Part shown: in pieces, positions 33,520 through 42,483 of the stretch
How positions within the stretch are numbered: position 1 is the first letter of the stretch
How the letters are laid out: each line of letters begins with the position of its first letter
Assembly (NCBI RefSeq): GCF_004153545.1
Contig: NZ_SDVA01000017.1
Location: 1-61,394 of the forward strand
From: Serinicoccus sediminis
Lineage (GTDB): Bacteria; Actinomycetota; Actinomycetes; Actinomycetales; Dermatophilaceae
Direction: 5' to 3'
Length of the DNA: 61,394 nucleotides
The notes under the pieces: model-generated
The model's input: the letters and a program-made list of their open reading frames with translations, nothing else
What the model was told of the DNA's origin: nothing
The model's database searches: none
Translations under genes and position numbers: made by a program

Positions 33520-34539
33520 GTGCTGAGCGGGCTCGCCGACGGGCGGGAGGTGCTCTTCGTCGGCGGCAAGGGCGGGGTCGGGAAGACCGCGGTGGCCTCG
33601 GCGCTGGGCCTCGCGCTCGCCCGGGGCGGCCGGCGGGTGCTCGTCGTCTCCACCGACCCGGCGCACAACCTGGGCCACCTGTGGGGACGGCCGGTCGGCG
33701 ACGAGACCGTGGAGCTCGCGCCGCTGCTGCGCGGCCTGGAGATCGACCCGGCCCGCACCACCGACGAGCACCTGAGCGCCGTGCGCGCCACGATGCACCG
33801 GCTCATGCCCGAGCACCTGCAGGGGGAGGTGACGCGTCACCTCGAGCTGGCCCGCGACGCCCCCGGCACCCACGAGGCGGCGGTGCTGGAGCGGATCGCG
33901 GAGGTGCTCGAGGGACGCCACCCCGACGAGCTGGTCGTCTTCGACACGGCGCCGTCCGGGCACACCTCGCGCCTCGTCGCGCTGCCCGAGCTCATGCAGG
34001 CGTGGACCGAGGGGCTGCTGCGCCGGCAGGACCGCTCGGCCCGCTTCGGCGCGGCGCTGCGCGGGCTGCAGGGCCGGCCCCGGCAGGACGCCGGGGAGCG
34101 GGCCGCCGCCGACATCCTCGGCAGCCCACCCGGCGGCGGGCAGGCGGCGGCACCCGACCGGCGCTCGCGCCGGGACGCCGAGATCCGCCGCATCCTGGAC
34201 CGGCGGCAGGCGCGCTTCGCCGAGCTGCGGGCGGTGCTGCAGGACCCGGCGCGCAGCGCCTTCGTCATCGTGCTCGCGGCCGAGCGCCTGCCGGTGCTGG
34301 AGACCGTGGAGCTGCACGAGCAGCTCACCCGGGCCGGCATGAGCGTCGGTGCGCTCGTGGTCAACAAGCGGTCGCCCGCCGACGCCGGTGACCTGCTCGC
34401 CGCCCGCCGCGAGCTCGAGGAGGGGTATCTCGGGCAGCTCGCCGACGCCCTGCCCCACCTCCCGGTGACCCAGGTGCCGCTGCTGCCCGAGGAGGTCCTC
34501 GGCGCGGACGGGCTCGGGCGGCTCGCGGCATTCCTCTGA
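33520..34539 (+). CDS. ArsA-family ATPase (339 aa)
   Basis: The deviant Walker A is [39 protein letters not shown] and [19 protein letters not shown] are the ArsA/GET3 switch motifs (STDPAHN, DTAPTGH). [15 protein letters not shown] gives the nucleotide-specificity NKR. Only one ATPase domain is present, as in GET3-like proteins and not the two of E. coli ArsA. No arsenite pump or arsR is nearby, so arsenic export is unlikely. The partner is probably the small protein ending 13 bp upstream. GTG 33520 is chosen as the first start before the conserved P-loop; the ribosome site is weak. Confidence 0.85.
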   Translation: MLSGLADGREVLFVGGKGGVGKTAVASALGLALARGGRRVLVVSTDPAHNLGHLWGRPVGDETVELAPLLRGLEIDPARTTDEHLSAVRATMHRLMPEHLQGEVTRHLELARDAPGTHEAAVLERIAEVLEGRHPDELVVFDTAPSGHTSRLVALPELMQAWTEGLLRRQDRSARFGAALRGLQGRPRQDAGERAAADILGSPPGGGQAAAPDRRSRRDAEIRRILDRRQARFAELRAVLQDPARSAFVIVLAAERLPVLETVELHEQLTRAGMSVGALVVNKRSPADAGDLLAARRELEEGYLGQLADALPHLPVTQVPLLPEEVLGADGLGRLAAFL

Positions 34540-34567
34540 GCCGAGGCGGGCAGGGAGCCGAAGACGG

Positions 34568-34607
34568 GGAAGGCCCCCGCCGCGCCGAGGCGCGACGGGG
34601 GCCTTCC
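34568..34607. terminator. Bidirectional terminator between convergent genes
   Basis: GGAAGGCCCCCG (34568-34579) pairs perfectly with CGGGGGCCTTCC (34596-34607), with a smaller CGCGCC-GAGG-CGCG hairpin in the loop. It separates the ArsA-like gene from the protease. Confidence 0.8.
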
Positions 34608-34632
34608 GGTGTCGTCCGTCAGGTCGGTGACC

Positions 34633-37600
34633 TCACGGGTAGACGACGTCCTCCAGGGTCTCCTGGACCCCGAGCTCGACCGCGCCGTAGCCACCGACGA
34701 TGTGGACCATCTGCGCCCGCAGGGAGGTCATCACGTCGACGGTCGGGCTGGGCAGCATGTCCGGCCGCGTCAGCAGCACGGGCATGGTGTTCATCGCCGC
34801 CACCGGGGCCGCCGCGAGGGCGTCCGGGAACTCCGTGCCGGTCGCCAGGAAGACGCCGGGCGCGGGGGTCGGGAAGAACTCCGCAGCCACCGCGGCAGCG
34901 GTGCCGTAGCGGTTCGTGCCACCCAGACGGACGACCTCACCGGCGTCGGCACCGGCAGCCGTGGCGACCGTCGAGGAGACGGCACCCTCACCACCGATGA
35001 CGTAGACCGTCTCCGGCGAGAGCCGCTCGAGCTCCGCAGCCGTGGCGTTCGGCAGCAGGTCCGGACGGGTCAGCAGGACGGAGGCGTCCTCCATGCCGGC
35101 CGCTGCGGCGGCCGCGAGGGCGTCCGGGTAGTCCTTGCCGCTGGCGAGGAACACGACGTCGGCGTCGTCGGTCTGGGTCTGGCTGACCTCGACCGCCGTC
35201 TCGTACCGGTTGTCACCGGCGAGCCGCTCGACGTCGGCGAACTCGGCGAGCGCCGTCATGACGTCGCCGCTCACCGCACCCTCGCCACCGAGGACGACGA
35301 TGCTGTCCGGGCCGAGCTGCTGCAGGGCCATCCGCGTCGCCGCCGGCAGGCTGTCCGGCTGGGTCAGCAGGACGGGCGCCTCGTCGGAGCCCGCGAGGGC
35401 ACCGCCGGCCAGGGCGTCCGGGAAGGCCAGACCGCTGGCGACGTAGACCGTGTCCGCACCCTGCGGGAAGGCCTCGACGGCCAGCTCGGAGGCGGTGGAC
35501 CAGCGGTCCTGGCCGATCGTGCGCTGGACCTCGGGACGGTCCACGTTGCCGTAGTCCGAGCCGTCGAAGGCGATCCCGAAGACCGGGCTGTCCCAGGTCT
35601 CGGTCTGCGCCTCACGGTCGTCGTTCCACGCCTTGGCCTTGGTGACGACGATCTCCATGACGTAGTCGCCGTCCGGGACCCGGACCTTGGCGCCGTTCTC
35701 GTCGATCATCATGCCGTCCCACGGGTATGCCGTGAAGCCGTTGCGGCTGGCGGACCGGGCGAGGTAGTCGAGCTCGGCGACGGTGCCCAGGGACTCACCC
35801 TTGGTGCCGTCCTCGTTCGCCGCGAAGACCTCCCACTCCATCCGCCGCGCCTGGTGCTCGAAGTGCACGAGGAACTGCGGGGCGTCGTCCTGCTCCATGG
35901 AGAAGGTCGTGCCCTCCCCGACCAGGTCGTAGCCGCCCTCCGGGTCGACGCACTCGTAGCCCTGCCAGAGGGTGCAGGTGTCGACCACCCCGAGAGCCGG
36001 GAGCTCGACGGTCACGTTGCCGGCACCGTCGACCATGTCGGCGAGCACCTCGGTCTCCTGCAGGTCGGCCGCGTGACCGCCGTAGGCGACCGAGTAGCTG
36101 TCGGCCCCCTCGCCCTCACCGGTGCTGAAGGTGACGTACCCACCGAAGATCGGGCCCATCTCGCCGTCGATCGCCGGCGAGGTGATGGTCATGGGGACCT
36201 CCACGCTGGCGCCCGCAGGCACCACCACGGTCGGCGCGACGGTGACGTCGGCCGGGGCCAGGTAGTAGGCGAAGGCGTTCGCCGTGCCGGAGGTCGCCAC
36301 GGCCGGGGTGTGCTCCACCGCGTAGACCTGCTCGGCGTCGCTGGTGTTGGTCAGCGTCACCGTCTGGGTGCTGGTCTCGCCCGCGAGCTGCTGGCCCAGC
36401 TGGACCAGACCGGGCTCGATCGTCGCCTGGGCGAGGATCGAGTCGTCGACCTGGATCATGCCGGCGCCCTGCCGGTGCACGAGCTCCAGGCCGGCGCCCG
36501 GCGAGCCGCGCAGCGGCAGCTGGGTCGAGCTGTTCTGCAGCTTGAGCTTGACCTCCTGGACGCCCAGGTCCGGGTCGGCCTCGAGCATGAGGGCCGCCGC
36601 CCCCGCGACGTGCGGGGACGCCATCGAGGTGCCGGACAGGGTGGCGTAGGGCTGGGTCTCCAGCGGGTAGGTGGAGTAGATCTGGCCACCCGGCGCGGAC
36701 AGGTCCGGCTTGAAGGTGGTGTCGGCCATCGTGCCGATGGAGCTGAACGAGCTCATCAGACCACCGGTCGGGTTGGGCACGGAGGCCTCTTCATCGGTCC
36801 AGGTGATGGTGGTGGTGTCGGTGTCGGAGGACAGGGCCTCGGTCACCAGCCGCTGGCCGTCGGCCTGCGAGATCATGACCACCGGGATGGTGATGTCCTC
36901 GTCACCGGCGACGCTCGGGTTGATGCTGCCCGGCTCGTTGTTGTAGAGCACGGTTCCCAGGCCGCCGGCGTCCTGGACGGCGAGCGCCTTCTCGTAGAAG
37001 CTGCAGCCGCCGCGCTGGACGAAGGCCCAGTGGCCCTCGATCATCGCCTGCTGCTCGGCGCTCAACGGGTCACCGGCCGAGGCGCAGGCCAGCGCTCCGT
37101 CGCCACCGGGCTCCGCCACCGCGACGACCTCGTCCTCACCCGAGGTGGGCGGCGCGGGGGCGGGGGTCCCGACGGAGAAGGGGACGTCATTGCCCTCCTC
37201 GTCGACGAACACGATGGCGTCGTAGAAGGTGTTGTCCACCGAGCCGACGCCGATGGTGTCCTCGCCGACGCCGGGGGCGCCGATCGAGTGCAGGCCGCTG
37301 GCACCGGAGTTGCCGATGGAGGCCACGACGACGACACCCTCGCGGGCGAGCGCGTCGGTCGCCTGGGCGGTCGGGTACTCCTTCCACGCGGAGAAGGCCG
37401 AGCCGATGGACAGGTTGACGACGTCCATCTCGTCGGTCAGCGTCTGCTCCATCGCGTGCAGCATGATGTCGGCGTCGGTCGAGCCCTCGCAGCCGAAGAC
37501 CCGGTAGGCGCCCAGCGTCACGCCGGGGGCGACACCGGTCACCTCGCCGTCGGCGCCGGTGATGCCGGCGACGTGGGTGCCGTGGCCCTGGCAGTCGTCC

Positions 37601-38328
37601 GGGTCCGCGTCCGGGAAGGGCTTGGGCTGGTAGGCGTCGCCCGCACCGGGGTCGGCGTTGTAGTCGTCGCCGACGAAGTCGTAGCCGAAGGCGACCCGCT
37701 CGGTCGGGAAGGTCGTGCTCCCCGGGCTGCCGTTGCCGCCGAAGTCAGGATGGTCGTAGTCGATGCCGGTGTCGATGATGCCGACCCTGACGCCGGTGCC
37801 GTCGTAGCCGAGCTCGCTCTGCACGATGTCCGCGCCGGTCATCGAGATCGCGGTGAACAGCTCGGGGTCGATCTGGGTGTCCTCCGGCCGCTCGGGGGCG
37901 TCGATGACCCCGACCGGGAAGATCGCCTCGACCGCGTCGGAGGCGGCCAGCTCGAGCAGCGACTCCTCGTCGGCCTTGACCGACAGGCCGTTCCACAGGG
38001 TGCCGAACTCCGAGCGCACCTCCAGCTCCACGCCGGTGGCGTCCACGTCCGCCAGGAAGCGGTCGCGCTGGGACTCGATCGAGGCCAGCGAACCGCCGGC
38101 GCTCGTGCTGGGTCCAGCGAGCTGGACGAAGTAGGAGTTGGGCACCAGCTCTGCGCCGGTGACCCCGTCGTCCTGGATCTTGCTCTCCGGCGCCGGGGAA
38201 CCCGGTGCGACGAACGCGTCGTCGTCGGCTGCGGCCGACAGCGGTGCCAGCACGGCACCGGTCAGCGACAGGACGGCGATCGCGGAGAGAGCGCGGCGGG
38301 GAGATCCCCCAGGCCTGACACTGCTCAC
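34633..38328 (-). CDS. Secreted subtilisin-like S8 protease with PA domain and three CWB2 repeats (1231 aa)
   Basis: GTG 38328 has GGAGACC upstream. A signal peptide ends at LSAAADD (near residue 34), then an I9-like propeptide (SYFVQLAGPSTSAGG). The triad is Asp near 187 (VGIIDTGIDYDHP), His near 249 (CQGHGTHVAGI) and Ser near 566 (LSGTSMASPHVAGAAALM). A PA domain (CSFYEKALAVQDAGGLGTVL) is inserted between His and Ser. After a Fn3-like region come three cell-wall-binding type 2 repeats from about residue 935: RTIGQDRWSTASELAVEAFP, RLAGDNRYETAVEVSQTQ and RLGGTNRYGTAAAVAAEFF. It is an exported protease held in the cell envelope by the CWB2 domains, probably degrading extracellular protein. It is monocistronic, with a -10 TAGGGT at 38384-38389. 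Confidence 0.93.
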   Translation of the reverse strand: MSSVRPGGSPRRALSAIAVLSLTGAVLAPLSAAADDDAFVAPGSPAPESKIQDDGVTGAELVPNSYFVQLAGPSTSAGGSLASIESQRDRFLADVDATGVELEVRSEFGTLWNGLSVKADEESLLELAASDAVEAIFPVGVIDAPERPEDTQIDPELFTAISMTGADIVQSELGYDGTGVRVGIIDTGIDYDHPDFGGNGSPGSTTFPTERVAFGYDFVGDDYNADPGAGDAYQPKPFPDADPDDCQGHGTHVAGITGADGEVTGVAPGVTLGAYRVFGCEGSTDADIMLHAMEQTLTDEMDVVNLSIGSAFSAWKEYPTAQATDALAREGVVVVASIGNSGASGLHSIGAPGVGEDTIGVGSVDNTFYDAIVFVDEEGNDVPFSVGTPAPAPPTSGEDEVVAVAEPGGDGALACASAGDPLSAEQQAMIEGHWAFVQRGGCSFYEKALAVQDAGGLGTVLYNNEPGSINPSVAGDEDITIPVVMISQADGQRLVTEALSSDTDTTTITWTDEEASVPNPTGGLMSSFSSIGTMADTTFKPDLSAPGGQIYSTYPLETQPYATLSGTSMASPHVAGAAALMLEADPDLGVQEVKLKLQNSSTQLPLRGSPGAGLELVHRQGAGMIQVDDSILAQATIEPGLVQLGQQLAGETSTQTVTLTNTSDAEQVYAVEHTPAVATSGTANAFAYYLAPADVTVAPTVVVPAGASVEVPMTITSPAIDGEMGPIFGGYVTFSTGEGEGADSYSVAYGGHAADLQETEVLADMVDGAGNVTVELPALGVVDTCTLWQGYECVDPEGGYDLVGEGTTFSMEQDDAPQFLVHFEHQARRMEWEVFAANEDGTKGESLGTVAELDYLARSASRNGFTAYPWDGMMIDENGAKVRVPDGDYVMEIVVTKAKAWNDDREAQTETWDSPVFGIAFDGSDYGNVDRPEVQRTIGQDRWSTASELAVEAFPQGADTVYVASGLAFPDALAGGALAGSDEAPVLLTQPDSLPAATRMALQQLGPDSIVVLGGEGAVSGDVMTALAEFADVERLAGDNRYETAVEVSQTQTDDADVVFLASGKDYPDALAAAAAAGMEDASVLLTRPDLLPNATAAELERLSPETVYVIGGEGAVSSTVATAAGADAGEVVRLGGTNRYGTAAAVAAEFFPTPAPGVFLATGTEFPDALAAAPVAAMNTMPVLLTRPDMLPSPTVDVMTSLRAQMVHIVGGYGAVELGVQETLEDVVYP

Positions 38329-38383
38329 GAATGGTCTCCTTCGATGGTCCGGCCCCCGACAGGTCGCACGAGGACCGTCTTCG

Positions 38384-38389
38384 ACCCTA
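38384..38389 (-). promoter_or_regulatory. -10 box TAGGGT of the protease gene
   Basis: It lies in CGACC-CTA-GGTCG, itself a dyad, and gives a leader of about 45 bases with a Shine-Dalgarno. No convincing -35 is visible. Confidence 0.35.
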
Positions 38390-38484
38390 GGTCGCCAGCC
38401 GCCGTTGGCCAGGGGTGCAGAGTCACGATCAGGTCACGTTGTGGTCACGGCGACGGCATACCCGACGTCGCGGAAACCAGTGCT

Positions 38485-38526
38485 GACCTGCAGGTCTGTT
38501 CTTTACCTCACCTCCGCAGGTGAGGT
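38485..38526. promoter_or_regulatory. Two palindromes upstream of the ABC exporter
   Basis: GACCTGCAGGTC (38485-38496) is a perfect 12-bp palindrome. ACCTCACCT-CCGC-AGGTGAGGT (38505-38526) is a perfect 9-bp inverted repeat. They end 36 bp before the exporter ATG at 38562. Paired dyads like these suit a MarR- or TetR-type repressor, but no such gene lies beside them. Confidence 0.5.
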
Positions 38527-38561
38527 CACGGCACGCGCCCAGCAGCAGGGTGCACAATCAG

Positions 38562-40301
38562 ATGGTGCTCATCCGTCTCCTGCGCCGGCACCTGAGGCCC
38601 TTCGCCGGACTGGTGGTGGCGGTGCTGGTGCTCCAGCTGGTCGCGACCCTGGCCAGCCTCTACCTGCCCAGCCTCAACGCGGACATCATCGACCGGGGCA
38701 TCGTGCAGACCGACCTGCCCTACATCTGGCGGGTCGGCGGGATCATGCTCGCGGTCAGCGCCGTGCAGGCGACCGCCCAGGTCGCGGCCACCTGGGCGGC
38801 GGCGAGGACGGCGATGGGGGTCGGCCGCGACGTGCGTGCCGCCGTGGTGGAGCGCGTCCTGACCTTCTCCTCCCGCGAGCTCGGGGAGTTCGGCGCACCC
38901 TCGCTCATCACCCGCAGCACCAACGACGTCCAGCAGGTCCAGCAGGTGACCTTCATGACCCTCGTCATGCTGGTCGCCGCCCCCATCACCGCGGTCGGCG
39001 GGGTCGTCATGGCGGTCCGCCAGGACGTCGGCCTCTCCCCGCTCATCGCGGTGGCCGTGACGGTGCTGCTCGCCGGGATGGGCGTCATCATCACCCGGAT
39101 GGTGCCGCTCTTCCGGGCCAACCAGCGTCAGCTCGACGCGGTCAACCGGGTCATGCGCGAGCAGATCACCGGCATCCGGGTCATCCGCGCCTTCACCCGC
39201 GAGCCGCAGGAGCGCGCGCGCTTCGCCCGCACCAACGCCGAGCTCACCGGGATCGGGCTGCGCCTCGGCGACCTCATGGCCCTGATGTTCCCGTTCGTCA
39301 TGCTCGTCATGAACCTGTCCAGCGTGGGCGTCATCTGGTTCGGGGCCCAGCGGGTGTCCTCGGGCGCGATGGAGGTCGGGGCGCTCACGGCCTACATCAG
39401 CTACCTCATCCAGATCCTCATGTCGATCATGATGGCGACGATGGTCGCCACGATGATCCCGCGCGCCACCGTGTCCGCCGAGCGCATCGGCGCGGTGCTG
39501 GACACCACCACGACCGTCGTCGCCCCCGCCCGGCCCCAGGCTCCCCGGGACGACGCCCGCGGGGTGGTCGAGCTGCGCGGGGTCACCTTCACCTACCCCG
39601 GCGCCGAGCACCCGGTCCTGCGCGACGTCGACCTCGTCGCGCGCCCCGGCACCACCACCGCGGTCGTCGGCGCGACGGGGTCGGGCAAGACCACCCTGGT
39701 CCGGCTCGTGCCGCGGCTGGCCGACGTCAGCGGCGGCGCCGTGCTGGTGGACGGGGTGGACGTCCGCGACCTCGCACCGGATCAGCTGTGGTCCCGCGTG
39801 GGCCTGGTGCCGCAGCGTCCCTACCTCTTCTCCGGCACGGTCGCCAGCAACCTGCGCTTCGGCGACCCCGACGCCACCGACGACGAGCTCTGGGAGGCGT
39901 TGCGCATCGCCCAGGCCGAGGACTTCGTCCGTGCCTTCCCCGAGGGGCTGGAGCACCCGGTCGCGCAGGGCGGCGGCAACGTCTCGGGCGGCCAGCGCCA
40001 ACGGCTGTGCATCGCGCGGGCACTCGTGGCCAGGCCCTCCGTCTACCTCTTCGACGACTCCTTCTCGGCGCTCGACCTCGCGACCGACGCCCGGCTGCGC
40101 TCCGCCCTGCGCCCGCACACCCGGGACGCCACGGTCGTCGTCGTCGCGCAGCGCGTGTCCACCATCGCCGACGCCGACCAGATCGTCGTCCTCGAGGAGG
40201 GCCGGGTGGTCGGCCTCGGGACGCATACCGAGCTGCTCGACACCTGCCCGACGTATGCCGAGATCGTCCGGTCGCAGGAGCGTGGGGAGGTGCGCGCGTG
40301 A
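38562..40301 (+). CDS. ABC exporter half-transporter with degenerate catalytic site (579 aa)
   Basis: A six-helix exporter domain (LIRLLRRHLRPFAGLVVAVL onward) is fused to an ATPase. Walker A is VVGATGSGKTTLVRL and the signature VSGGQRQRLCIARAL is intact. Walker B reads VYLFDDSFSALD, with Asp in place of the catalytic Glu, and the H-loop is AQRVST with Gln in place of His. These changes mark the non-hydrolysing site of heterodimeric exporters of the TM287/288 and BmrCD type. ATG 38562 agrees with the start of the membrane domain. The next gene overlaps by GTGA. The cargo is unknown; drugs or lipids are typical. Confidence 0.9.
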   Translation: MVLIRLLRRHLRPFAGLVVAVLVLQLVATLASLYLPSLNADIIDRGIVQTDLPYIWRVGGIMLAVSAVQATAQVAATWAAARTAMGVGRDVRAAVVERVLTFSSRELGEFGAPSLITRSTNDVQQVQQVTFMTLVMLVAAPITAVGGVVMAVRQDVGLSPLIAVAVTVLLAGMGVIITRMVPLFRANQRQLDAVNRVMREQITGIRVIRAFTREPQERARFARTNAELTGIGLRLGDLMALMFPFVMLVMNLSSVGVIWFGAQRVSSGAMEVGALTAYISYLIQILMSIMMATMVATMIPRATVSAERIGAVLDTTTTVVAPARPQAPRDDARGVVELRGVTFTYPGAEHPVLRDVDLVARPGTTTAVVGATGSGKTTLVRLVPRLADVSGGAVLVDGVDVRDLAPDQLWSRVGLVPQRPYLFSGTVASNLRFGDPDATDDELWEALRIAQAEDFVRAFPEGLEHPVAQGGGNVSGGQRQRLCIARALVARPSVYLFDDSFSALDLATDARLRSALRPHTRDATVVVVAQRVSTIADADQIVVLEEGRVVGLGTHTELLDTCPTYAEIVRSQERGEVRA

Positions 40302-42271
40302 GCGAGGAGACCGAGGAGCGGGAGCCGACACCACCGCCGCGCCGCGGACCGGGTGGCGCGCACGGCGCGGCCGTGCCCGTGGAGAAGGCGAGCGACTTCG
40401 CCGGGTCGGCCCGGCGGCTCGCCGGCCGCCTGGCTCCCTACCGGGCCTACGTCGCCCTGTCCGTCCTCCTCACCCTGGTCGCGGTCGTGCTCAGCACGCT
40501 GGGGCCGCGCGTGCTCGGCCGGGCCACGAACTACATCTTCGCCGGGTTCCTCGGTGCCCGGCTGCCGGAGGGCGCCAGCGTGGACTCGGTGGTCCGCGGG
40601 CTGCGCGCCGACGGGCAGGACACCATGGCCGACCTGGTGGCGGGCACGCCGTACCTCGTGCCGGGCCAGGGCATCGACTTCGGTGCGGTCGGGCGGACGG
40701 TCGCCCTGGTCGTCGCGCTCTACGTCGGCTCCGCCCTGCTCATGTGGGTCTCGACCCGGCTGGTGAACCGCATCTCGATGCGGACGGTCCGCGACCTGCG
40801 CTCCGACGCCGAGGACCAGCTGCACGAGCTGCCGCTGGCCTACTTCGACGGTCGCCCCCGTGGGGAGATCCTCTCCCGGGTCACCAACGACCTGGACAAC
40901 CTCCAGCAGACCCTGCAGCAGACCTTCGGCCAGCTGCTCAACGCGCTGGTCACCGTCGTGGCGATCCTGGCGATGATGCTGTGGATCTCGCCCGCGCTGA
41001 CCCTCATCGCGGTCCTGTCCGTCCCGGTGTCGGTGCTGGTCACGGTGCTCATCGCGCGTCGCAGCCAGAAGCTCTTCAAGGCCCAGTGGGCCCACACCGG
41101 GACGCTCAACGGGCAGATCGAGGAGACCTTCACCGGCCACGAGCTGGTCACCGTGTTCGGCCGCCGCGAGCAGGTCGGGCAGCGGGTGCGGGAGATCAAC
41201 GAGCAGCTCTACGACGTCACCTGGCGGGCGCAGTTCCTCAGCGGCGTCATCATGCCGGCGATGTTCCTCATCGGGAACCTCGGCTACGTCCTCGTCGCCG
41301 TCGTCGGGGCCCTCCGGGTCACCTCGGGGACGCTCTCGCTGGGGGGCGTGCAGGCGTTCATCCAGTACTCGCGCCAGTTCACCCAGCCGGTGACCCAGGT
41401 CGCCTCGATGGCCAACCTGCTGCAGTCGGGGGTGGCGTCGGCCGAGCGCACCTTCGAGCTGCTCGACGCGCCACGCCAGACGCCCGACCCGGTCGACGCC
41501 CCGCCCGCCGGACGGGGCCGCGGCGGGCGGATCGCCTTCGAGGACGTCCGCTTCTCCTACGGCGACGAGCCGCTCATCGAGGACCTGTCGCTGGTGGCCG
41601 AGCCCGGCCAGACGGTGGCGATCGTCGGGCCCACCGGGGCGGGCAAGACCACGTTGGTCAACCTCATCCTCCGGTTCTACGAGCTGGACGGCGGGCGGAT
41701 CACCCTCGACGGCCGGGACGTCACGACGATGACCCGCGAGGACCTGCGGTCCCGGGTCGGGATGGTCCTGCAGGACACCTGGCTGTTCGAGGGCAGCATC
41801 GCGGAGAACATCGCCTACGGGCGTCCCGGGGCGAGCCCCGAGGAGGTGCGGGAGGCGGCGGAGGCGGCCTACGTCGACCGGTTCGTGCAGCACCTGCCCG
41901 ACGGCTACGACACCGTGCTCGACGACGACGCCGGCGCCGTGTCCGTCGGGGAGAAGCAGCTCATCACCATCGCCCGGGCCTTCGTCGCCCAGCCCTCGCT
42001 GCTCATCCTCGACGAGGCGACCAGCTCGGTCGACACCCGCACCGAGCTGCTGGTGCAGGAGGCGATGGCCCGGCTGCGGGCGGACCGCACCAGCTTCGTC
42101 ATCGCCCACCGGCTCTCGACGATCCGGGACGCCGACCTCATCCTCGTCATGGAGGCAGGGCGGATCGTCGAGCAGGGCACCCACACCGAGCTGCTCCAGC
42201 GCGAGGGTGCCTACGCCCGCCTGCACGCGGCCCAGCTCAGCGGAGCCGCCGTGCAGGTGGCCGAGGAGTAG
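40298..42271 (+). CDS. ABC exporter half-transporter, catalytic partner (657 aa)
   Basis: GTG 40298 overlaps the previous stop. After about 40 disordered residues, six membrane segments start at LAPYRAYVALSVLLTLVAVV; an insertion between helices 1 and 2 (AGFLGARLPEGASVDSV) is larger than in the partner. The ATPase has Walker A IVGPTGAGKTTLVNLI, Walker B LLILDEATSSVD with catalytic Glu and H-loop AHRLST, but its signature is VSVGEKQLITIA, not LSGGQ. Together with the partner's intact signature and faulty Walker B, this gives one consensus and one degenerate ATP site, as expected for a heterodimer. Confidence 0.92.
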   Translation: MSEETEEREPTPPPRRGPGGAHGAAVPVEKASDFAGSARRLAGRLAPYRAYVALSVLLTLVAVVLSTLGPRVLGRATNYIFAGFLGARLPEGASVDSVVRGLRADGQDTMADLVAGTPYLVPGQGIDFGAVGRTVALVVALYVGSALLMWVSTRLVNRISMRTVRDLRSDAEDQLHELPLAYFDGRPRGEILSRVTNDLDNLQQTLQQTFGQLLNALVTVVAILAMMLWISPALTLIAVLSVPVSVLVTVLIARRSQKLFKAQWAHTGTLNGQIEETFTGHELVTVFGRREQVGQRVREINEQLYDVTWRAQFLSGVIMPAMFLIGNLGYVLVAVVGALRVTSGTLSLGGVQAFIQYSRQFTQPVTQVASMANLLQSGVASAERTFELLDAPRQTPDPVDAPPAGRGRGGRIAFEDVRFSYGDEPLIEDLSLVAEPGQTVAIVGPTGAGKTTLVNLILRFYELDGGRITLDGRDVTTMTREDLRSRVGMVLQDTWLFEGSIAENIAYGRPGASPEEVREAAEAAYVDRFVQHLPDGYDTVLDDDAGAVSVGEKQLITIARAFVAQPSLLILDEATSSVDTRTELLVQEAMARLRADRTSFVIAHRLSTIRDADLILVMEAGRIVEQGTHTELLQREGAYARLHAAQLSGAAVQVAEE

Positions 42272-42278
42272 CCCTCCC

Positions 42279-42388
42279 CTGCACCGGACGTGCGGGCGGA
42301 CCACACCAGACGCGTGTCGGGGCTCCACCGGACGCGCGGTCGGACTCCACCGGACGCGCGGTCGGTGCACTCCGAACGCGCGGGGAGA
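42279..42388 (+). repeat. Five-unit 22-bp tandem repeat in an intergenic region
   Basis: Units are 42279-42300, 42301-42322, 42323-42344, 42345-42366 and 42367-42388. The third and fourth differ at one base only; the outer ones are progressively diverged. The core is CCACCGGACGCGCGGTC. The period is not a multiple of 3 and there are no spacers, so it is neither coding nor CRISPR. Beyond it, CGGGGTATG (42408-42416) and CATACCCCG (42464-42472) form an inverted pair. Confidence 0.8.
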
Positions 42389-42483
42389 CCACGGAGGGCT
42401 CGGCGATCGGGGTATGACGTGGCGGCGCAGTCCGGGCGACCGTGGAACCGCTGCCGGGGCGCGCATACCCCGGTCGGTGCGCC

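Noticed and set aside
34609-38523. A 1304-codon plus-strand open frame opposite the S8 protease
   Set aside because: It is the antisense shadow of a clearly homologous minus-strand gene; its translation is Gly/Arg/Val/Asp repeats without domains. Long antisense frames are expected at this GC content.
42279-42388. CRISPR array
   Set aside because: The units are directly adjacent with no unique spacers, only five, and no cas genes are in the window.
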